64,000 nt of DNA from Hydractinia symbiolongicarpus (lineage: Eukaryota > Cnidaria > Hydrozoa > Anthoathecata > Hydractiniidae). The stretch is from contig NC_079884.1 of assembly GCF_029227915.1 (NCBI RefSeq), positions 24,118,001 through 24,182,000 on the forward strand, read 5' to 3'. Shown here piece by piece: positions 19,830-32,493 of the stretch. The notes under the pieces were generated by a model. That model saw nothing but the letters and a program-made list of their open reading frames with translations, was not told the origin of the DNA and searched no databases. A program made the position numbers and the translations under genes. Position 1 is the stretch's first letter; the number at the start of each line of letters is the position of its first letter.

Positions 19830-22800
19830 TTTACGGCTTTCTTGTCGTCCTTCTGTGAAGCATTTTTGAGAGATACCCAGTCCTCGAGTAAATCTAAATA
19901 TATAACCACATAATCTCATTTCAAATAAAAATAAGAAGTTCTTCTCATTTTCCTCACCCTGCATTTTAAGAATTTAGACGAAAATTATTTCACCTACCTA
20001 AAGGGAATAAATTTTCGCGGAAATTAATTTTTGTTAAGCTCGCTAAAATTAGTTCCTGCGAAAATTATTGGGAAACTCGTTATCCGCGAAATTAATCCCC
20101 GCGAGATATTTTCTTTTAGAAAAATGATTTACAAATTTTTTTCTTCTCATTTACCCAAAACTGCATAGCCCTCGTCAAAAACCCATGCTTTCTTACATCA
20201 CCTTTTGTAATATACATATTTTTGCGATATTTACGAGGGTTTTAGTTTTTTATGACTCTTTTCGATTAGCATAAAAACATACAAAAGTTTAGGAGTTTGA
20301 ATTAGAGAGAGTGTACCTTCACAAGAATCAAGGATGTGAAAGGATTGAACAAGGAAGACAAATTGGATTCCATAAAAAAAACATCAGAAAAATTGAATTT
20401 GAAAAATGGATGTTCTCTAGAATTTTGAAATTGTTTAGGAGTTTAGGAGTTTTCATAAAAAATCAGGAAGTTTTGGATTTTTTAGAACGATTTTATTTTT
20501 TTAGCAGGTTAATGTTACAAAAAAAAATTGCTTAGAACTTGCTTACCGTTTTCAATTTGCTCTTCTTTTACATAATCACCATCAACGTAATGTTTTATCC
20601 TCATGTTCTAAAAAGGTATTCATATAAATAATTTAACAGAAGACAAAAACCCTGGTATCTCTGTATACTGCTAAATATAGAGATGTAAATAAGTAAATTG
20701 TCACTCATTATTACCCATTGCCACCGCTAAACATAAGTTTCAAATGATATTTAATACCGTGTTTCTACTATTAAAAGCCCGGGCGTTTATTAATTTTTTC
20801 GGCGTCTTAGAAGGCGATTATTAGAGGGAGAGTTTGAAAAGGGGGCGGTTATAAAGTTATTTTTAGAATCGCTACAAATTGTGGAAAGTGTAAAAGCGAT
20901 ACTTGTTTGACTTTTCGCAACAATTTTTGCTTAAAAAACAATAAACTGTATACATTACATTACATTTAAGTAACCTGGACGTTTCTTTGATAACATGAAA
21001 CAGTCTGGGCATTTATTTTCTGATTTAATAATAGCGTACCTCTAATAACCTCCCCGGAGGCTTATTAAAAGGAGGGGATTTTAAAATTAATTTTAAATTA
21101 GAAGGGCGGTTATAAACCGGGCGCTTAAAATAAGGAGCGCAGAAAAAGGGAATTACGGTACGTCTTACTTACCATGGTTTTGAACCAACTACTTTCAAGT
21201 TTTGTCACCAGCTTTGTTTTGTCGATGTCGTATTGGATGACAGCATTTGAAAGTGCTTCTTCGTACCTGTAACTAATCTGACCAATCAGAATGTTCATTA
21301 ATACCACCATAATACAGAACATGTTCGCCATGAGGAAAATGATCACAAACGTGCTAAAACAATAATAAAAAAACCATTAGTAAATCATGAGAATTTTAAT
21401 CGGCTTTTATTACCTAAACCTTAAAGTTGGCATACTATAAAAACAAGCTGCTTGTTGCCAATCACGTGGGGATATCTAAAGGCTGGTTTATATTAAACAT
21501 AAAAACCAATGTTCAACCGTTATACAACAGCACTATGGAAACGCACGCTGCACGAAAAAAGCGACGCAAGTGATGATAACACAACAACTGTTGCCTCACA
21601 ACTCAAATCTAAGTGGAAACTGACCTTAATTATTAATAAAATTAATATTAAAAAGAATTAGAACGCATAAATATTTCCTACCGCTACAATACGAAAAGAC
21701 ATAATACCAACAGGATATAATAACTAACATTTTACGTATCTATATTATAATATCCGTATACGTCCGTCCGTCCGTCCGTCCGTCCATCTGTCTGTCACGC
21801 AAAATGGTAGCATAGCTGCGCAGGTAGCGAGACGCACGCAATGCGGTATAAAAAGGACGGGCGAACCCGTGGATTTTTCCACAGGCTAACGACTAGTAAT
21901 TTCTAATAAGTAAAATAACACACAAGACATACTTAAAACTTGCATAATCATCTGCAAATCCTTGAGCTTCTGCGAGTGCTCTAACCTCTTGCAATAATAC
22001 TGTCCAAAACCCACTAAAAAGAAAACATACAAATTACAACGTTTTAGCTACATCATAGGAGAATTTATCACATATTTTCAGAGCTCGGTGACGAAAATAA
22101 ATGTTTGAAACCAGGGTGTTATCCAGCGTTCTCAGTAACTCTTAAAAAGATATTTCGCTTTCTTTCTCAATTCATTACAGAAGCTTTAACAAAAATATCG
22201 GACTTATAACCCATTTCATAAAAATTATAAAGGAATAAGACTTTATTAATTCTTTAAAACATTTTGATGAAATTCCCATTTGGGATTTAACGGTCCTAAA
22301 AATTTTCTCGGGCAGTCCCAATCATGGTAAGTTCTCATTAAGAAGGATTTCCATGAAGTGAATTGGACTCATTTCTGAAAATAATTGTTTAGTTTTTTTA
22401 TTTCTAGTGGAAATCAGAAAGATAATTTGCAGCTAATTCGACGCTAAATTAACCATTCAAAATTCTTTCCTTGGAAATACGCCGTGTCCAGTTCACTCTA
22501 AACACCAATTTTTCGGCCCTGGAAAAGTTTCGTGGAACTTTACACGGGATAATTTTACATATTACAAAAAAACATCTTTATTCTCCTCATCAAAAAAAAT
22601 TCGACAAAGAGTTTTAAAACTAGTCATGTTGCTCTAAATAAATAATTGACATACCCAACTTGAGAAAGTCCATTGGAAGCCTTCAGCGCCATGTAAACAC
22701 TACCCGTGAACGCAAACATCACCACAAAGAAGATCAAGGCAAACTTTGAGATATCGTAGTATATGATCTTAGCAAATGTTTTGGTATACAATCCCAAGGT

Positions 22801-25800
22801 TCTAAATAAACCAAGAAATTGAAATAACTCACAAATAAATAAATTATACTTCAGACAGACCTAACATACTTTAGCGTTTGAAGTCAAATAAATATTAAAA
22901 TATTGAGAATTGTTATTAACTACATTCCTAAGTGTTCTACTAACAGCGAGGAAAAAGATTAGTGACAAGATTATTTCAAAAGTACCATACCTAAACGCCG
23001 GAAAATACTTGAATATTCTTAAAAAGTTAATGAGAAACGCTGCGGCGGAGACAGCCCATTCAGCTTTCGTAGATTTGGCAAGTCGAAGTGGTACAAGTGC
23101 GATTAGCAGAGCCATTCCGATGATATCGAAATAATTAAAGGGATCTTTAAAATAACTTAATCGCTCTCTAAAACAGAAAGTTCGTAAACAAATTATTTCT
23201 AAGCCAGAACTTATGTTTGTTCCTTGGCTTTTATATATTCATTCTTTCCTTTATTAATTCATTCACTATTTTATTCATATTCTTCATTATTTATTTTTTA
23301 GTAAACAAATTGCTAAGCCAAAAATTTTTTTGCTTGTATGTTAGCTTATTATTCCTTCATTCCTTTCTTCACTCACTCACTCACTCACTCATTCATTCAC
23401 TTACTCACTCACTCACTCATCCATTCATTCATTCATTATTTATTCTGTAAATCAGTTCAAGAGTTTAGTCACCAATGTTAGCCTTAAGCTTTAGTGATGT
23501 TTAAGCTAAAACACTGCTTAATCCTTTATGCCAGCTCTTCTCTGCTTCTGTAGCCGTACACTGTATGCGGGTTATACTACTGCTTATAAAAAATGACAGA
23601 CATCTTAAAACCAATAAAAGATCTCTTTTATTAGCAAATACAAAAATCAGTTCTGTAAATTCAAACATTTTGTCTGGGCATTACGACTTAATTTTACAAA
23701 AGAAAAAAAAATAATTACAGAAAAAACTGCTGTACGTTTATTTATAAAAAGTAAAGACATAGTATTCAATAATTTCTATATCTTGATTTGAAAGTATTAT
23801 AAATGCTATACCTCAAAACAACAAAACAACATACTTTATCACTTGCGAACACTCCGACAAGAAATAGACGAAAGTAAACACCAATGTCATGACTTCACAA
23901 AACATGCGGAAGTGATCGGTCTTGCTCTCATAAGTTAAAGGCGAATTCGTTTTCGTATGCAGAAAAAACGCCAGCGACATCACTGCCAGGAAAACCACGT
24001 ATAGCAGAAACAGACCCCTATAAGCGGTGAAGTTCACAAGATACAGAATATTGTTCCAGCAGACATGAAGGAAATTTAAAAAAAATAATTACTTCATATA
24101 ACAGTGGCCATAAGCATCCCACTTTCTGCGAACCAGTAAACGAACAACAGGATGTCGGATGGCATCCTAAAAAAGTGTGATAACTACAGTGCGTCAATTA
24201 AACACAAAAGAATCACTAAAATTATAATTATCATTATAATTATTTGTTCTATCTGGTACTCTGCAAGACTTTCGTAATCAAGGCAAGAGAGAAGCAGCCA
24301 GTCGACAGATTATAAAAAAAATGTCACCATTGAGTAACACATTTAGTACAGTTAAATTGCACTTTTTCCAACAGCTCTCATGAGAACTTCTTAAGTATCT
24401 CCCTAACAATCTGTAAAAAAATGATACAGAATTAAATTATAGGTTTCTACCGCTTTGCTGCAGCTATTCGCTATTAGCTGCAAGCATGATGTGGTTAAAT
24501 ATTTAAATTCAGAGTTTATATCTCCATTCTCATCCTTGGCAGGCCTGCCTTCATCATCACCATCCAGCAAACGATAATAAAAATGATAGCGAATCGGCAT
24601 GTTCGGTATACTCGCTGCAGCAGCTTCTTCGGTTTCGTCTTCTTCAGTATTAACTGGTATAAAAGGCCAATCTGGATTCATCAAGCAATCTAGAATAGCT
24701 AACACTGTTTTCTAAAAAAATATCAGTAATATTTTAATTAACGCCCGTCTCTTATAGTAATAACCGCCCAGTCTTTAATTCCCGCCCGTCTCTAATAAAC
24801 CTTTGTCTTCTTCTACGGTCAAGAAGAGGCGTTTACTACATTTCTCCTCATTTGAACAACTTAATGTGTCGAATTTATAATGAAAGATATAGGTATGTCA
24901 AACAATGAATATTCAAATTTCTTAGGTTTTTAATAATTCTCTAAAAATCTTAAATTAAATTAACGCCCAGGGCGTTTATTACAGCATTTACGGTATTTAA
25001 AAAATTATCGCAGATATTTTCACAAAACTACAACAATTAACAAAACAACAAAACAATTTTATTTCGCTGCCATGATCAAAGGGTGTTAACAATGCTAATT
25101 CACTTTTGTTTTTAAGTAATAAATTACCTTCATGTTTCCGTGGTTAATATAGTTTTTGAATTTGAAGCGTGCTTCCTCCAATCCAGAGTCTTCAAATAAT
25201 TCCCTGACTCTAGAAGGAGATATTACAAACATTTTTTTATTTTAATAATACTTTCTCAAGTTTACCTAAAGAGGAATTAATTTTCGACGAATAAATTTAT
25301 AGTTCCGGCGGAAATTATTGGGAAATTCGCTATTCGTGAAATTCACAAAACTTTAGACCTAGAAATGCATATAATATATATGTAAATTTCAACTTTAACA
25401 GCCTTTAAATTCTTTTTCAAGAAATTCGCGAAATTTAATTCTCGCTAAATTTAAGGACTTGCTAACTTCGCAAAAATTAGTTCTCGCAAAAATGAATTAC
25501 CTTATTAAGGACTAAAGAAACTCTAAATTAAACAATGCATAAAAATTCTGGTGAATTCCTTAGTGTTAATATCTGAACGACACAAAAAAAAACTTTAATA
25601 AAAATACTTTGCCTGACAAAGTAACAACGAAGTAACAAGAAGACAGAATACATAGTTCTTGTTGTTTTCAATACATTATACATTTTATTATGTACAATAA
25701 ACCAAATCACCTTCCATTCTCCATAGATTGAACTAACAAAGCTGCAACATCATCATGAAGATTATTTAAAGCAAAATCCAATGGATACTCATCATCCAAA

Positions 25801-28800
25801 GTCGTGACATAAACCAAACCAGGGTGGTGTCTCAAAATGTTCTCACAAACATGCAACAAATTTCTTTCTGCAGCCAGATGTAAAATTGTTTTCATAGAAC
25901 CATCAGCTAACTCAATTAAGGAACCATATGTTGGCTCCGCACTTTCGTTATCTTCTTCCAGGAGAACAGCAGAAAATTCTGTAATCTAAACAAGACAAAT
26001 CAGAAGAAGAAGATACACTGATGTAATCTATATTTTTAAGTATAATATATGTCACGGGGATTGTGATAAATTTGGAAATTATACATAATAACAATAACCC
26101 TAACCCTTATACATGATACCACGTGAATATGCATAATTTCCAATTGATCATATATATATATACAATGACATTTAGTGCAAAATCACACACAAGCACATTT
26201 CACTGAAATCACACCTGCTAATAAGTACTGGGAAAATACAACACTCCAGATTATTCTAATACCTTAAAATATTTTATTCATACAAATTTTGCGCACAGAA
26301 AATTTGGTCTTTTTGTCTAAAATTTAAGAAATTCAGTTCCTACCAATAATTACTTTTTCTTTGCCACCGCCAAAGTTTAATACACAAAATTAAAGTTTAC
26401 CTGCCGTTTCCAAATTATTTAATATAATTAATTGTTTTCTAAACAATCAACTATATTATACTTTTATTTAAATTTATATTAGCTAATACATCTATTTTGT
26501 TGCTTCTATTACCCAATAAATTTCATTTTTAATTCTAATTTTTAGAAAAACTCAGTCCCTTTAAATTAAATCGAAACCAATTTTTAATTTATTTTTTTTA
26601 AAAACCCACCGCAATCATTTTGCCCCACCGCAAAATAAAATTTGCACCAACATTTGTAAGGGTAATGACATAAAATGTCTGCAAAAATTAAAGCTTACCT
26701 CAAAAAGAAATGTTGAGAATATTTCTTGCTTCTTGTTTTGTTCAACATAATCTTTGTAACGATCATGAATTGTTGTCAACAAATAAACAAAAGCGTCTGC
26801 TTTACCTCCCAAATTCTCTTTAATTTTGCGAGTACGAATTACTCTTTGGGCTTTTGCACGACTTATTTTACTATTCCAATCGTTATACAAGTCTTTCACC
26901 TATATAATACACAGAAAAAAATAATAATATAAATATTTTAAAAAGTCCACTATTAGGATTTGTCATAAATAACCCTTTAACAGACACTAAAAAATGCTTC
27001 AAAGTCATGCAAACGTGTGTCTTGTTCATAATGCATATGGAATTTCTACAAAATATACTTGTGTTTTCCCTAATTGATTAACAACTGAACTTATATTTAG
27101 ACTAACAGCATTTTTTATAAGTTTACACATAGTGGGTATAGTGGGTAAAGGTGTTTACACGACATAATATCAGAACCCATATTTGGCATCACAAAACTAA
27201 ATATTGGGTAAAGACAGGTTTATTACTTCAACATTTTCCTTTGTTTTTAAAAAAGTGACAAAGTCTTATTATTATAAGCATTATATATATAAAAGAACCA
27301 GTAAATTTTGCCTTGAACACTCAAAATACGGTTGAAATTGTTAGTGTTGATCATTATGTTTATTATTTGTTTCTTTATAGTGTAGCATTGTAGCATTGTC
27401 TTTTCCGGAAGATGATCCAAGTGGTGTTAGAGACAAAGTGTTTAATGAACTGAAACTGGAAAGTAATAATGCTGATGATGGCGTAGAAAAACTTATTGAT
27501 TATTTGGATAAACTTTTTAAAAAAGATGAGTTAAGTGAGGTGTATACGAGCGTTATACCATATTTGATAGATACGTACGTGAAGCTAACCAGAAAGTCGA
27601 GACTTTTGTTTTGGAATTTAAAAAAAGGTATAACCGAATAATGCAAAAAGATATGAAATTGCCTTCCTCAGTCTTAGCATTTAAACTACTTGATGCTTCA
27701 AAACTTTCTCACAAGGAGAGACAACTGGTGTTAACAGGTGTTGATTACTCAAAGAAAGAACAGTTATTTGATCAAATGAAAACTGCTCTCAGAAAGTTCT
27801 ATGGAGAACAAGCTATCCCATCTGAGAGTGATGTTTCTGACATTGCGTTAGAACCCAGGGGAGCCTCAGCTTCAGAAGAGATACTTTACAATCGTCCAAA
27901 TAAATATCAACATAACCGTTTTATCAGACCGCAGAGAATTTTTAGACATGGTGAAAATAAACATTTTCGATCTAGAAACACTGACACTAAAACAAACCCA
28001 TTGTGTTTCAATGGTAAACCTACAAAATGCAAAATTTGTGAGTCTATTTTGCATTTTTTGAGAGATTGTCCTCACAGACGGTCCATGAACTCTGGGGAGC
28101 ATATCACATTATTTACTGGATCAAATGAAAGTGAGTTGTGTTTACTTACTAGTAATAACAATGGTAACATAGAAGTGTCCCAGAATGATTTTATTGACTC
28201 GATGCCTGATGTTAGTTTTAGTTGATGTTTTGCACTTTAGCATGTGTATCAACCAGAGTCCAGAAGTAAGACATCTCATTGAAGCTAACAAAATGGTAAA
28301 GAAAATTAAGTCTGATCAGTTTAAACTGATATATCCAAAAATGAATGTCAACCAGGAGCTTCGATTAGTCGTATTCACAGATGCTTCCCATGCAAATTTG
28401 CCAGATGGTGCATCTAGTGCAGGTGCACATATCATTTTATTAGTTGGAGAAAATAATGATTGTTGTATACTAAATTGGTCATCCAACAAAATTAAAAGGG
28501 TAGTGAAGAGTACCACAGCTGCAGTTTAGCACTATCAGATGGGTTGGAAGATGCACTGTACCTATCTGAATTACTGGCGGAATTGCTAAGAAAAGACGTA
28601 AAGAAAATCACAATAAATGCCAAGATTGATAATAAAAATCTACATTCACTTATATATTCAACGAAAGTAATAAGTGAAAAACGACTGCGTATTGATATTG
28701 CAGCAATAAAAGAGATGCTAATTCGTAAAGAAATCAGTACAGTGGAATGGATACCCACCGAAAGACAATTGGCTGATTGTCTGACAAAACATGGTGCTAG

Positions 28801-31499
28801 TTGTCAGAGTTTACAAAATATTCTGTCGATTGGAAAACTTGATGTGTGACATTATAAAATTGACTATTATCAGTGTTTCATTTTATTTCATTGTGCACAC
28901 AGGTTGTGTACCTTCTTTTGTTGCAGACATTTCATACACTATGGACGTTCTACGAACTACAAGAAAAAGGGAGGCGTGTGTTAGTGTTGATCATTATGTT
29001 TATTATTTGTTTCTTTATAGTGTAGCATTATAACTGGTGGGTGTAATAAATATATGTGTACATCGTTTCACTATCTATGGTTATTATCAATTTTACAGAA
29101 ATAAGGTTAAAATGCGAAGCACAGACCAGTTTGTGAGGTTTGAATGCACACTGAGAAATTTGTAGAGTGCTATCTCTCTTAATCTTATTACAGCTAACCT
29201 CCTATTAATTTTATATAAAAGAGCTTGAAATATTTTCTATGTTGTCGATTTGTATATCTTATACAAATTTTGTGATTTTCGCATATTGCAAAGCTTATAA
29301 TTTAAAGATAGAAAAGATGAAAAAGAAAAAATATAAAATAGCATTTTTTCTAAGTTCTTTTCAATAAAAATTGGTTTATATACAAAAGTTTAAATTTTGA
29401 TATATGTTGAGAACAAATTTTGATCGATACACCTCTATGTTTTAAATATAAAGATATTATACCAGTTTATTATTTTATCACAAAAATATATATATAGCAA
29501 TTAGGTAAGGAAATTCAAAAACTGTTATATAACCATTCCATAACCATTTTAAGGAATTTGAGTTTAGATCTATATAACACAGTCTAAATTAGATTGGAAG
29601 ACGGTTATTAATATATCCATGTTAGCATGGAAAATGGGAAAAATGGGAAAAATATAATAAATTTTGTTAGGATCATCCTTAGAACTGGTAACTTATATAC
29701 AATGCACTTTCATTTCATTTAGAAGAATCATTCTGTAAAGTCTGGATACATGATTAGGTTATTTAATATGCTTATAAGGTTATTTTAATATAAATATAAG
29801 TATCTCACAAGACATTCATCAGTTTTTCTAAAAATTTAGACAAGTTTGGTGTTGCATTGTAAAATATTGGAACAAAAACCAATATGGACGCAAATGTGCA
29901 TACTTTTTTGTCCAAACATTGAAAATGTTTTTTAAATGTGACTTAAGTTCTGATAGCCTAATTATAGATTGCACAACCTAATTATGCTGTTTTCCCTGAC
30001 TGCTCATCATTTTCTTTAACACTTTAGTGATGTGTTCAATGAGATTGTTAACTCATATAGTTTTCAACATGGTCTAACTTTGTATCAAACTGCACTTGAT
30101 CTAGTTTGTTATGGCCTCTATTGACTTTTATGCTATATAGCATAAAAATCAATAGAGGCCATTTCTGATTGTACAAATTTTGATTGGCAATAATAATGAA
30201 TACATTGAAATGCAGATCAAGAAAATGTATTGGATGATATGTTTTGAACGAATGGTTAAAAAGATAATATAGGGCTTTTGATGATTTCATTAACCTGTCT
30301 GTGCAAAATGGGTGGGTTGACCCCGCTTTACCATATATATTTTTAGCTTGATTTCGATATTTTCCAATGTTCAACATGCCCAATCATTTTGGTATAGCCC
30401 TTTTCGTTTATCATCAGGCACATAATGATACGGAAAAATAATTTAAAAAAAAACATATGCCAGAATCAGAAATACTTTTCACACCTATGTGGTACTTGTA
30501 AAAGCATTGTTTGAGGGTGTTTGATAAGTATTTAGTATTTTTTGTTTTGCCCATCTTTTGTTTCGTTTAAAGTGACAATTTGACCTCTTCCCCATGTCAG
30601 TATGCTATACTCTCACATTTAAAATTGCTGGTAAACAAATACCTTTTTATTGGGTAGAAGGTTGGCATGATAGTTTGCTTTGTTCTATGTGATATATAAT
30701 TAACTCTTCTTTTTCTTATCTGTGTATATATTTTTAGTATTTTCACTTTAAAAAAAAAGGTTTTTAGAATGCATGTTTTTTAAATTCAATCTCCACACTA
30801 AGGTTTAAGTAGTGGCAACCACGGGTCTATTAAAAAACATGTTGATCTTTAGCCTAATTATTAAGACCCAAATCCCTAGTGCTCTTCCAATGTCGCTATC
30901 AATAAATAAGAAAGGACTCTGAATGCGTTAACTCTCCAAAGAACCTGAGAACTAAGTGTGTGTTAAAAAACTGAGATGTTGGGGGTGGGGGGGGGGTGGG
31001 GGGGGGGCAGTGTAGCGTAAGGTGTTTACACATAATGCAGCTTATAGCTACATATATTCTAATCAAAATATATAAAGGAAAAGAGTGTTAAAAATTCTTC
31101 GTATTGCGTATTTTGTAATGGTGATGCACCACAAAACTAGAATTAGCTAAAATTTTTTGCAATGTCACCATGTCATGATTTGAACATTTAAAATTTTGAC
31201 CTGTGACCCCCGTGACCTGGTGGAATACACCAGCCAACCATTGTCCTTAAAATAAAATAAAAAAACAACTATCTTTAGATAGTTAGATATATGAAGTATA
31301 ATACTAAAATGATAAAAAATAAATAGTTTTAGGTGTATATACCTACCTCTTTCCAAAAGTCGCTGTCAAAACTTTCATCAAATGGATTTTTTGGATCAAA
31401 AGGCTGTTCTATCTGCACTTGATGTGAACCATCGTTATAAGCAACCAGCGGAACGCTTTGTGCATCGGAACCTTTTTCTTCCTCAATGCTACCATACAT
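19830..31499 (-). CDS. TRP-type ankyrin cation channel (13 clear exons)
   Basis: Exons (minus strand): 31499-31347, 26899-26699, 25985-25711, 25209-25128, 24711-24451, 24166-24093, 24017-23835, 23167-22991, 22801-22655, 22013-21933, 21353-21173, 20607-20547 and 19893-19830. Phases agree throughout and give about 647 residues plus an unresolved tail. Order: acidic N-terminus; helical region (residues 52-118); ankyrin-like stretch (TILHLAAERNLLHVCENIL, then DDEYPLDFAL); a linker with HPVVRLLVRRKWDAYG before S1; S1-S5; a pore segment (GGFWTVLLQEVRALAEAQGF); and S6 with NILIGQISYRYEEA. This is the layout of TRPA/TRPV-like channels, but the ankyrin region is much shorter than the 14-16 repeats of TRPA1, so the subfamily is open. 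The C-terminus is uncertain: the frame can stop at TAA 19828-19826, or continue into exons near 19383-19320 and 19236-19202. Confidence 0.8.
19990..20112. repeat. TTCGCG-rich repeat
   Basis: AAATTTTCGCGGAAATTAAT and AACTCGTTATCCGCGAAATT belong to a palindromic TTCGCGAA-type repeat also found at 25265-25500, 56955-57400 and 62795-62960. Confidence 0.65.
20755..21160. repeat. MITE family C in TRP intron 11
   Basis: It starts TACCGTGTTTCTACTATTAA and ends GGAATTACGGTA, i.e. inverted TACCGT ends. The interior carries GCCCGGGCGTTTATTAAT and AGGGCGGTTATAAACCGGGC in opposite orientation. Its right end stops about 12 bp from the exon 11 splice donor. Related elements lie at 24738-24995 and 47721-47860. 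Confidence 0.7.
21739..21898. repeat. Family E repeat in TRP intron 10
   Basis: TCTATATTATAATATCCGTA, a (GTCC)n run, CACGCAAAATGGTAGCATAG, then the small foldback CCCGTGGATTTTTCCACAGG and CTAACGACTAGT. It is the most complete copy in the window. Confidence 0.75.
23366..23440. repeat. (TCAC)n/(TTCA)n microsatellite
   Basis: Runs of CACT, then CATT units, in TRP intron 7. Open frames across it (Ser/His/Leu-rich) are fortuitous. Confidence 0.85.
24738..24995. repeat. MITE family C, diverged copy in TRP intron 4
   Basis: AATTAACGCCCGTCTCTTAT and AACCGCCCAGTCTTTAATTC on the left, and AACGCCCAGGGCGTTTATTA then TTTACGGTA on the right. The left terminus is eroded. Confidence 0.6.
25265..25500. repeat. 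TTCGCG-rich repeat in TRP introns 3-4 region
   Basis: GAAATTATTGGGAAATTCGC and AAATTCGCGAAATTTAATTC recur with the copy at 19990-20112. Confidence 0.6.
27396..28225 (+). pseudogene. Gag-like region of the copia element, frame-broken
   Basis: Two overlapping frames (27396-27641 and 27611-28225) cover a charged, helical gag-like protein. The second contains CKICESILHFLRDC, an exact CX2CX4HX4C zinc knuckle that binds nucleic acid in retroelement nucleocapsids. The frame change near 27611-27641 and the lack of an ATG at the beginning mark it as defective. Confidence 0.7.
28254..28849 (+). pseudogene. Copia-type RNase H remnant, frame-broken
   Basis: VVFTDASHANLPDGASSAGA is the typical copia RNase H start with its catalytic Asp. 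A frame change near 28525 precedes the second part, which ends in WIPTERQLADCLTKHGA, the copia-type tail with another catalytic Asp. The element cannot be active as it stands. Confidence 0.75.
30111..30162. repeat. Nearly perfect 52-bp palindrome
   Basis: Arms ATGGCCTCTATTGACTTTTA and TAAAAATCAATAGAGGCCAT around TGCTATATAGCA, with one mismatch. It could fold as a hairpin or be a minimal foldback element. Confidence 0.85.
30979..31008. repeat. Poly-G tract
   Basis: Thirty bases of almost pure G interrupted by two T, in an otherwise A+T-rich intron. Able in principle to form a G-quadruplex on the plus strand. Confidence 0.85.
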
Positions 31500-32493
31500 T
31501 ATTAAGTATTAGTAAAGGAATTTCATTAAAAGTTCATTAAAAAAAACAAGAATAAAGAGGGAGGTTTGATTTGATTTGTTGACATTATGCAACCGGCACC
31601 GATGCAAGAAATGACACCCATGTAACATTTTATGGACCGAGCTCGCTAGGCGCGCAAACTGCGTTTTACTTTTAGAAAAGACAGTTGATTTTCTGGGAGT
31701 TCCGTGCAAATAAATAAACACATAAAATAAACGATTATAACTCTCCGATTGAATTTAACTGAAGTCGACGACGTGATGGTAAAAATGATGATTGAACGGA
31801 ATTTCTTTTAGAAAAGGAACGGACAAACAATGAGACATGTCGAGTCAACAAAATATGACTTCTAGGTAGACAATTCTTTTCTATATTTTTATAGACAATG
31901 ATGGCTATATATACATCTAAAAATAAAAGATATATGTAAAAATACAAGGGTCTATCAATTACGTATCTAAAAGTCCTGATAAGACAGGTTTTTTTAGTTT
32001 CGTTAAGAGCTTTTTGGAGGGCGCGATAAAAAGAGAAAAAAAACACTAAATGTAGACAAAAGTTAAAAATGACGACACGAAGATCTTATATCAAATATAA
32101 AAAAGCAGTTACTCGCCCAGTCTGGTCCCTAGCTCTGCCTTTTTAATATCTCATACTGTAAGGCTTATGATTCCAATAATAGATTTGTCTACACCCTCTG
32201 GTTATCGAGAATTTCATTTCTGGGAACTAGAGTATTTGTCTACGTGTGATGCAACGGACAGAAAAAAGCTTGGTTTTTGTTACTTGAAATCGAAAAAAGG
32301 AAACGAAAAAAGCACGTGAATTCCCTATTTTAGACCAAAAAACATAAATCCATGACTAATGACTTAAAATAAATTATCTACATTCAAAAATCTTACATTA
32401 AATTAATAAAACCTGTTCATTACAAAGTTCGTAGCTAAGACGTTCCTTGTTTAAACACATCTGTCTTCTTTTTTTATTTTGCATTTCATCATT

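Larger units (their letters stand above)
27339..29029 (+). mobile_element. Internally deleted copia-type retroelement with 51-bp direct repeats
   Basis: A 51-bp sequence starting TGTTAGTGTTGATCATTATG and ending AGTGTAGCATT is present unchanged at 27339-27389 and 28979-29029. Between the two copies lie a gag-like region with a zinc knuckle and a copia-style RNase H. Protease, integrase and most of the reverse transcriptase, which should separate them, are absent. The direct repeats are either very short LTRs or shared parts of LTRs. It sits in TRP intron 1 in antisense orientation. Confidence 0.75.
29030..31164. other. TRP intron 1, remaining part
   Basis: A+T-rich with no exon. It contains the palindrome at 30111-30162 and the poly-G tract at 30979-31008. 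Confidence 0.5.

Noticed and set aside
23217-23450. His/Ser/Leu-rich frame
   Set aside because: Translation of a CACT/CATT microsatellite.
24361-24410. Possible extra TRP exon after TTTTTTACAG
   Set aside because: It reaches a stop quickly and its only GT donor breaks the phase; the flanking exons join directly in phase 0.
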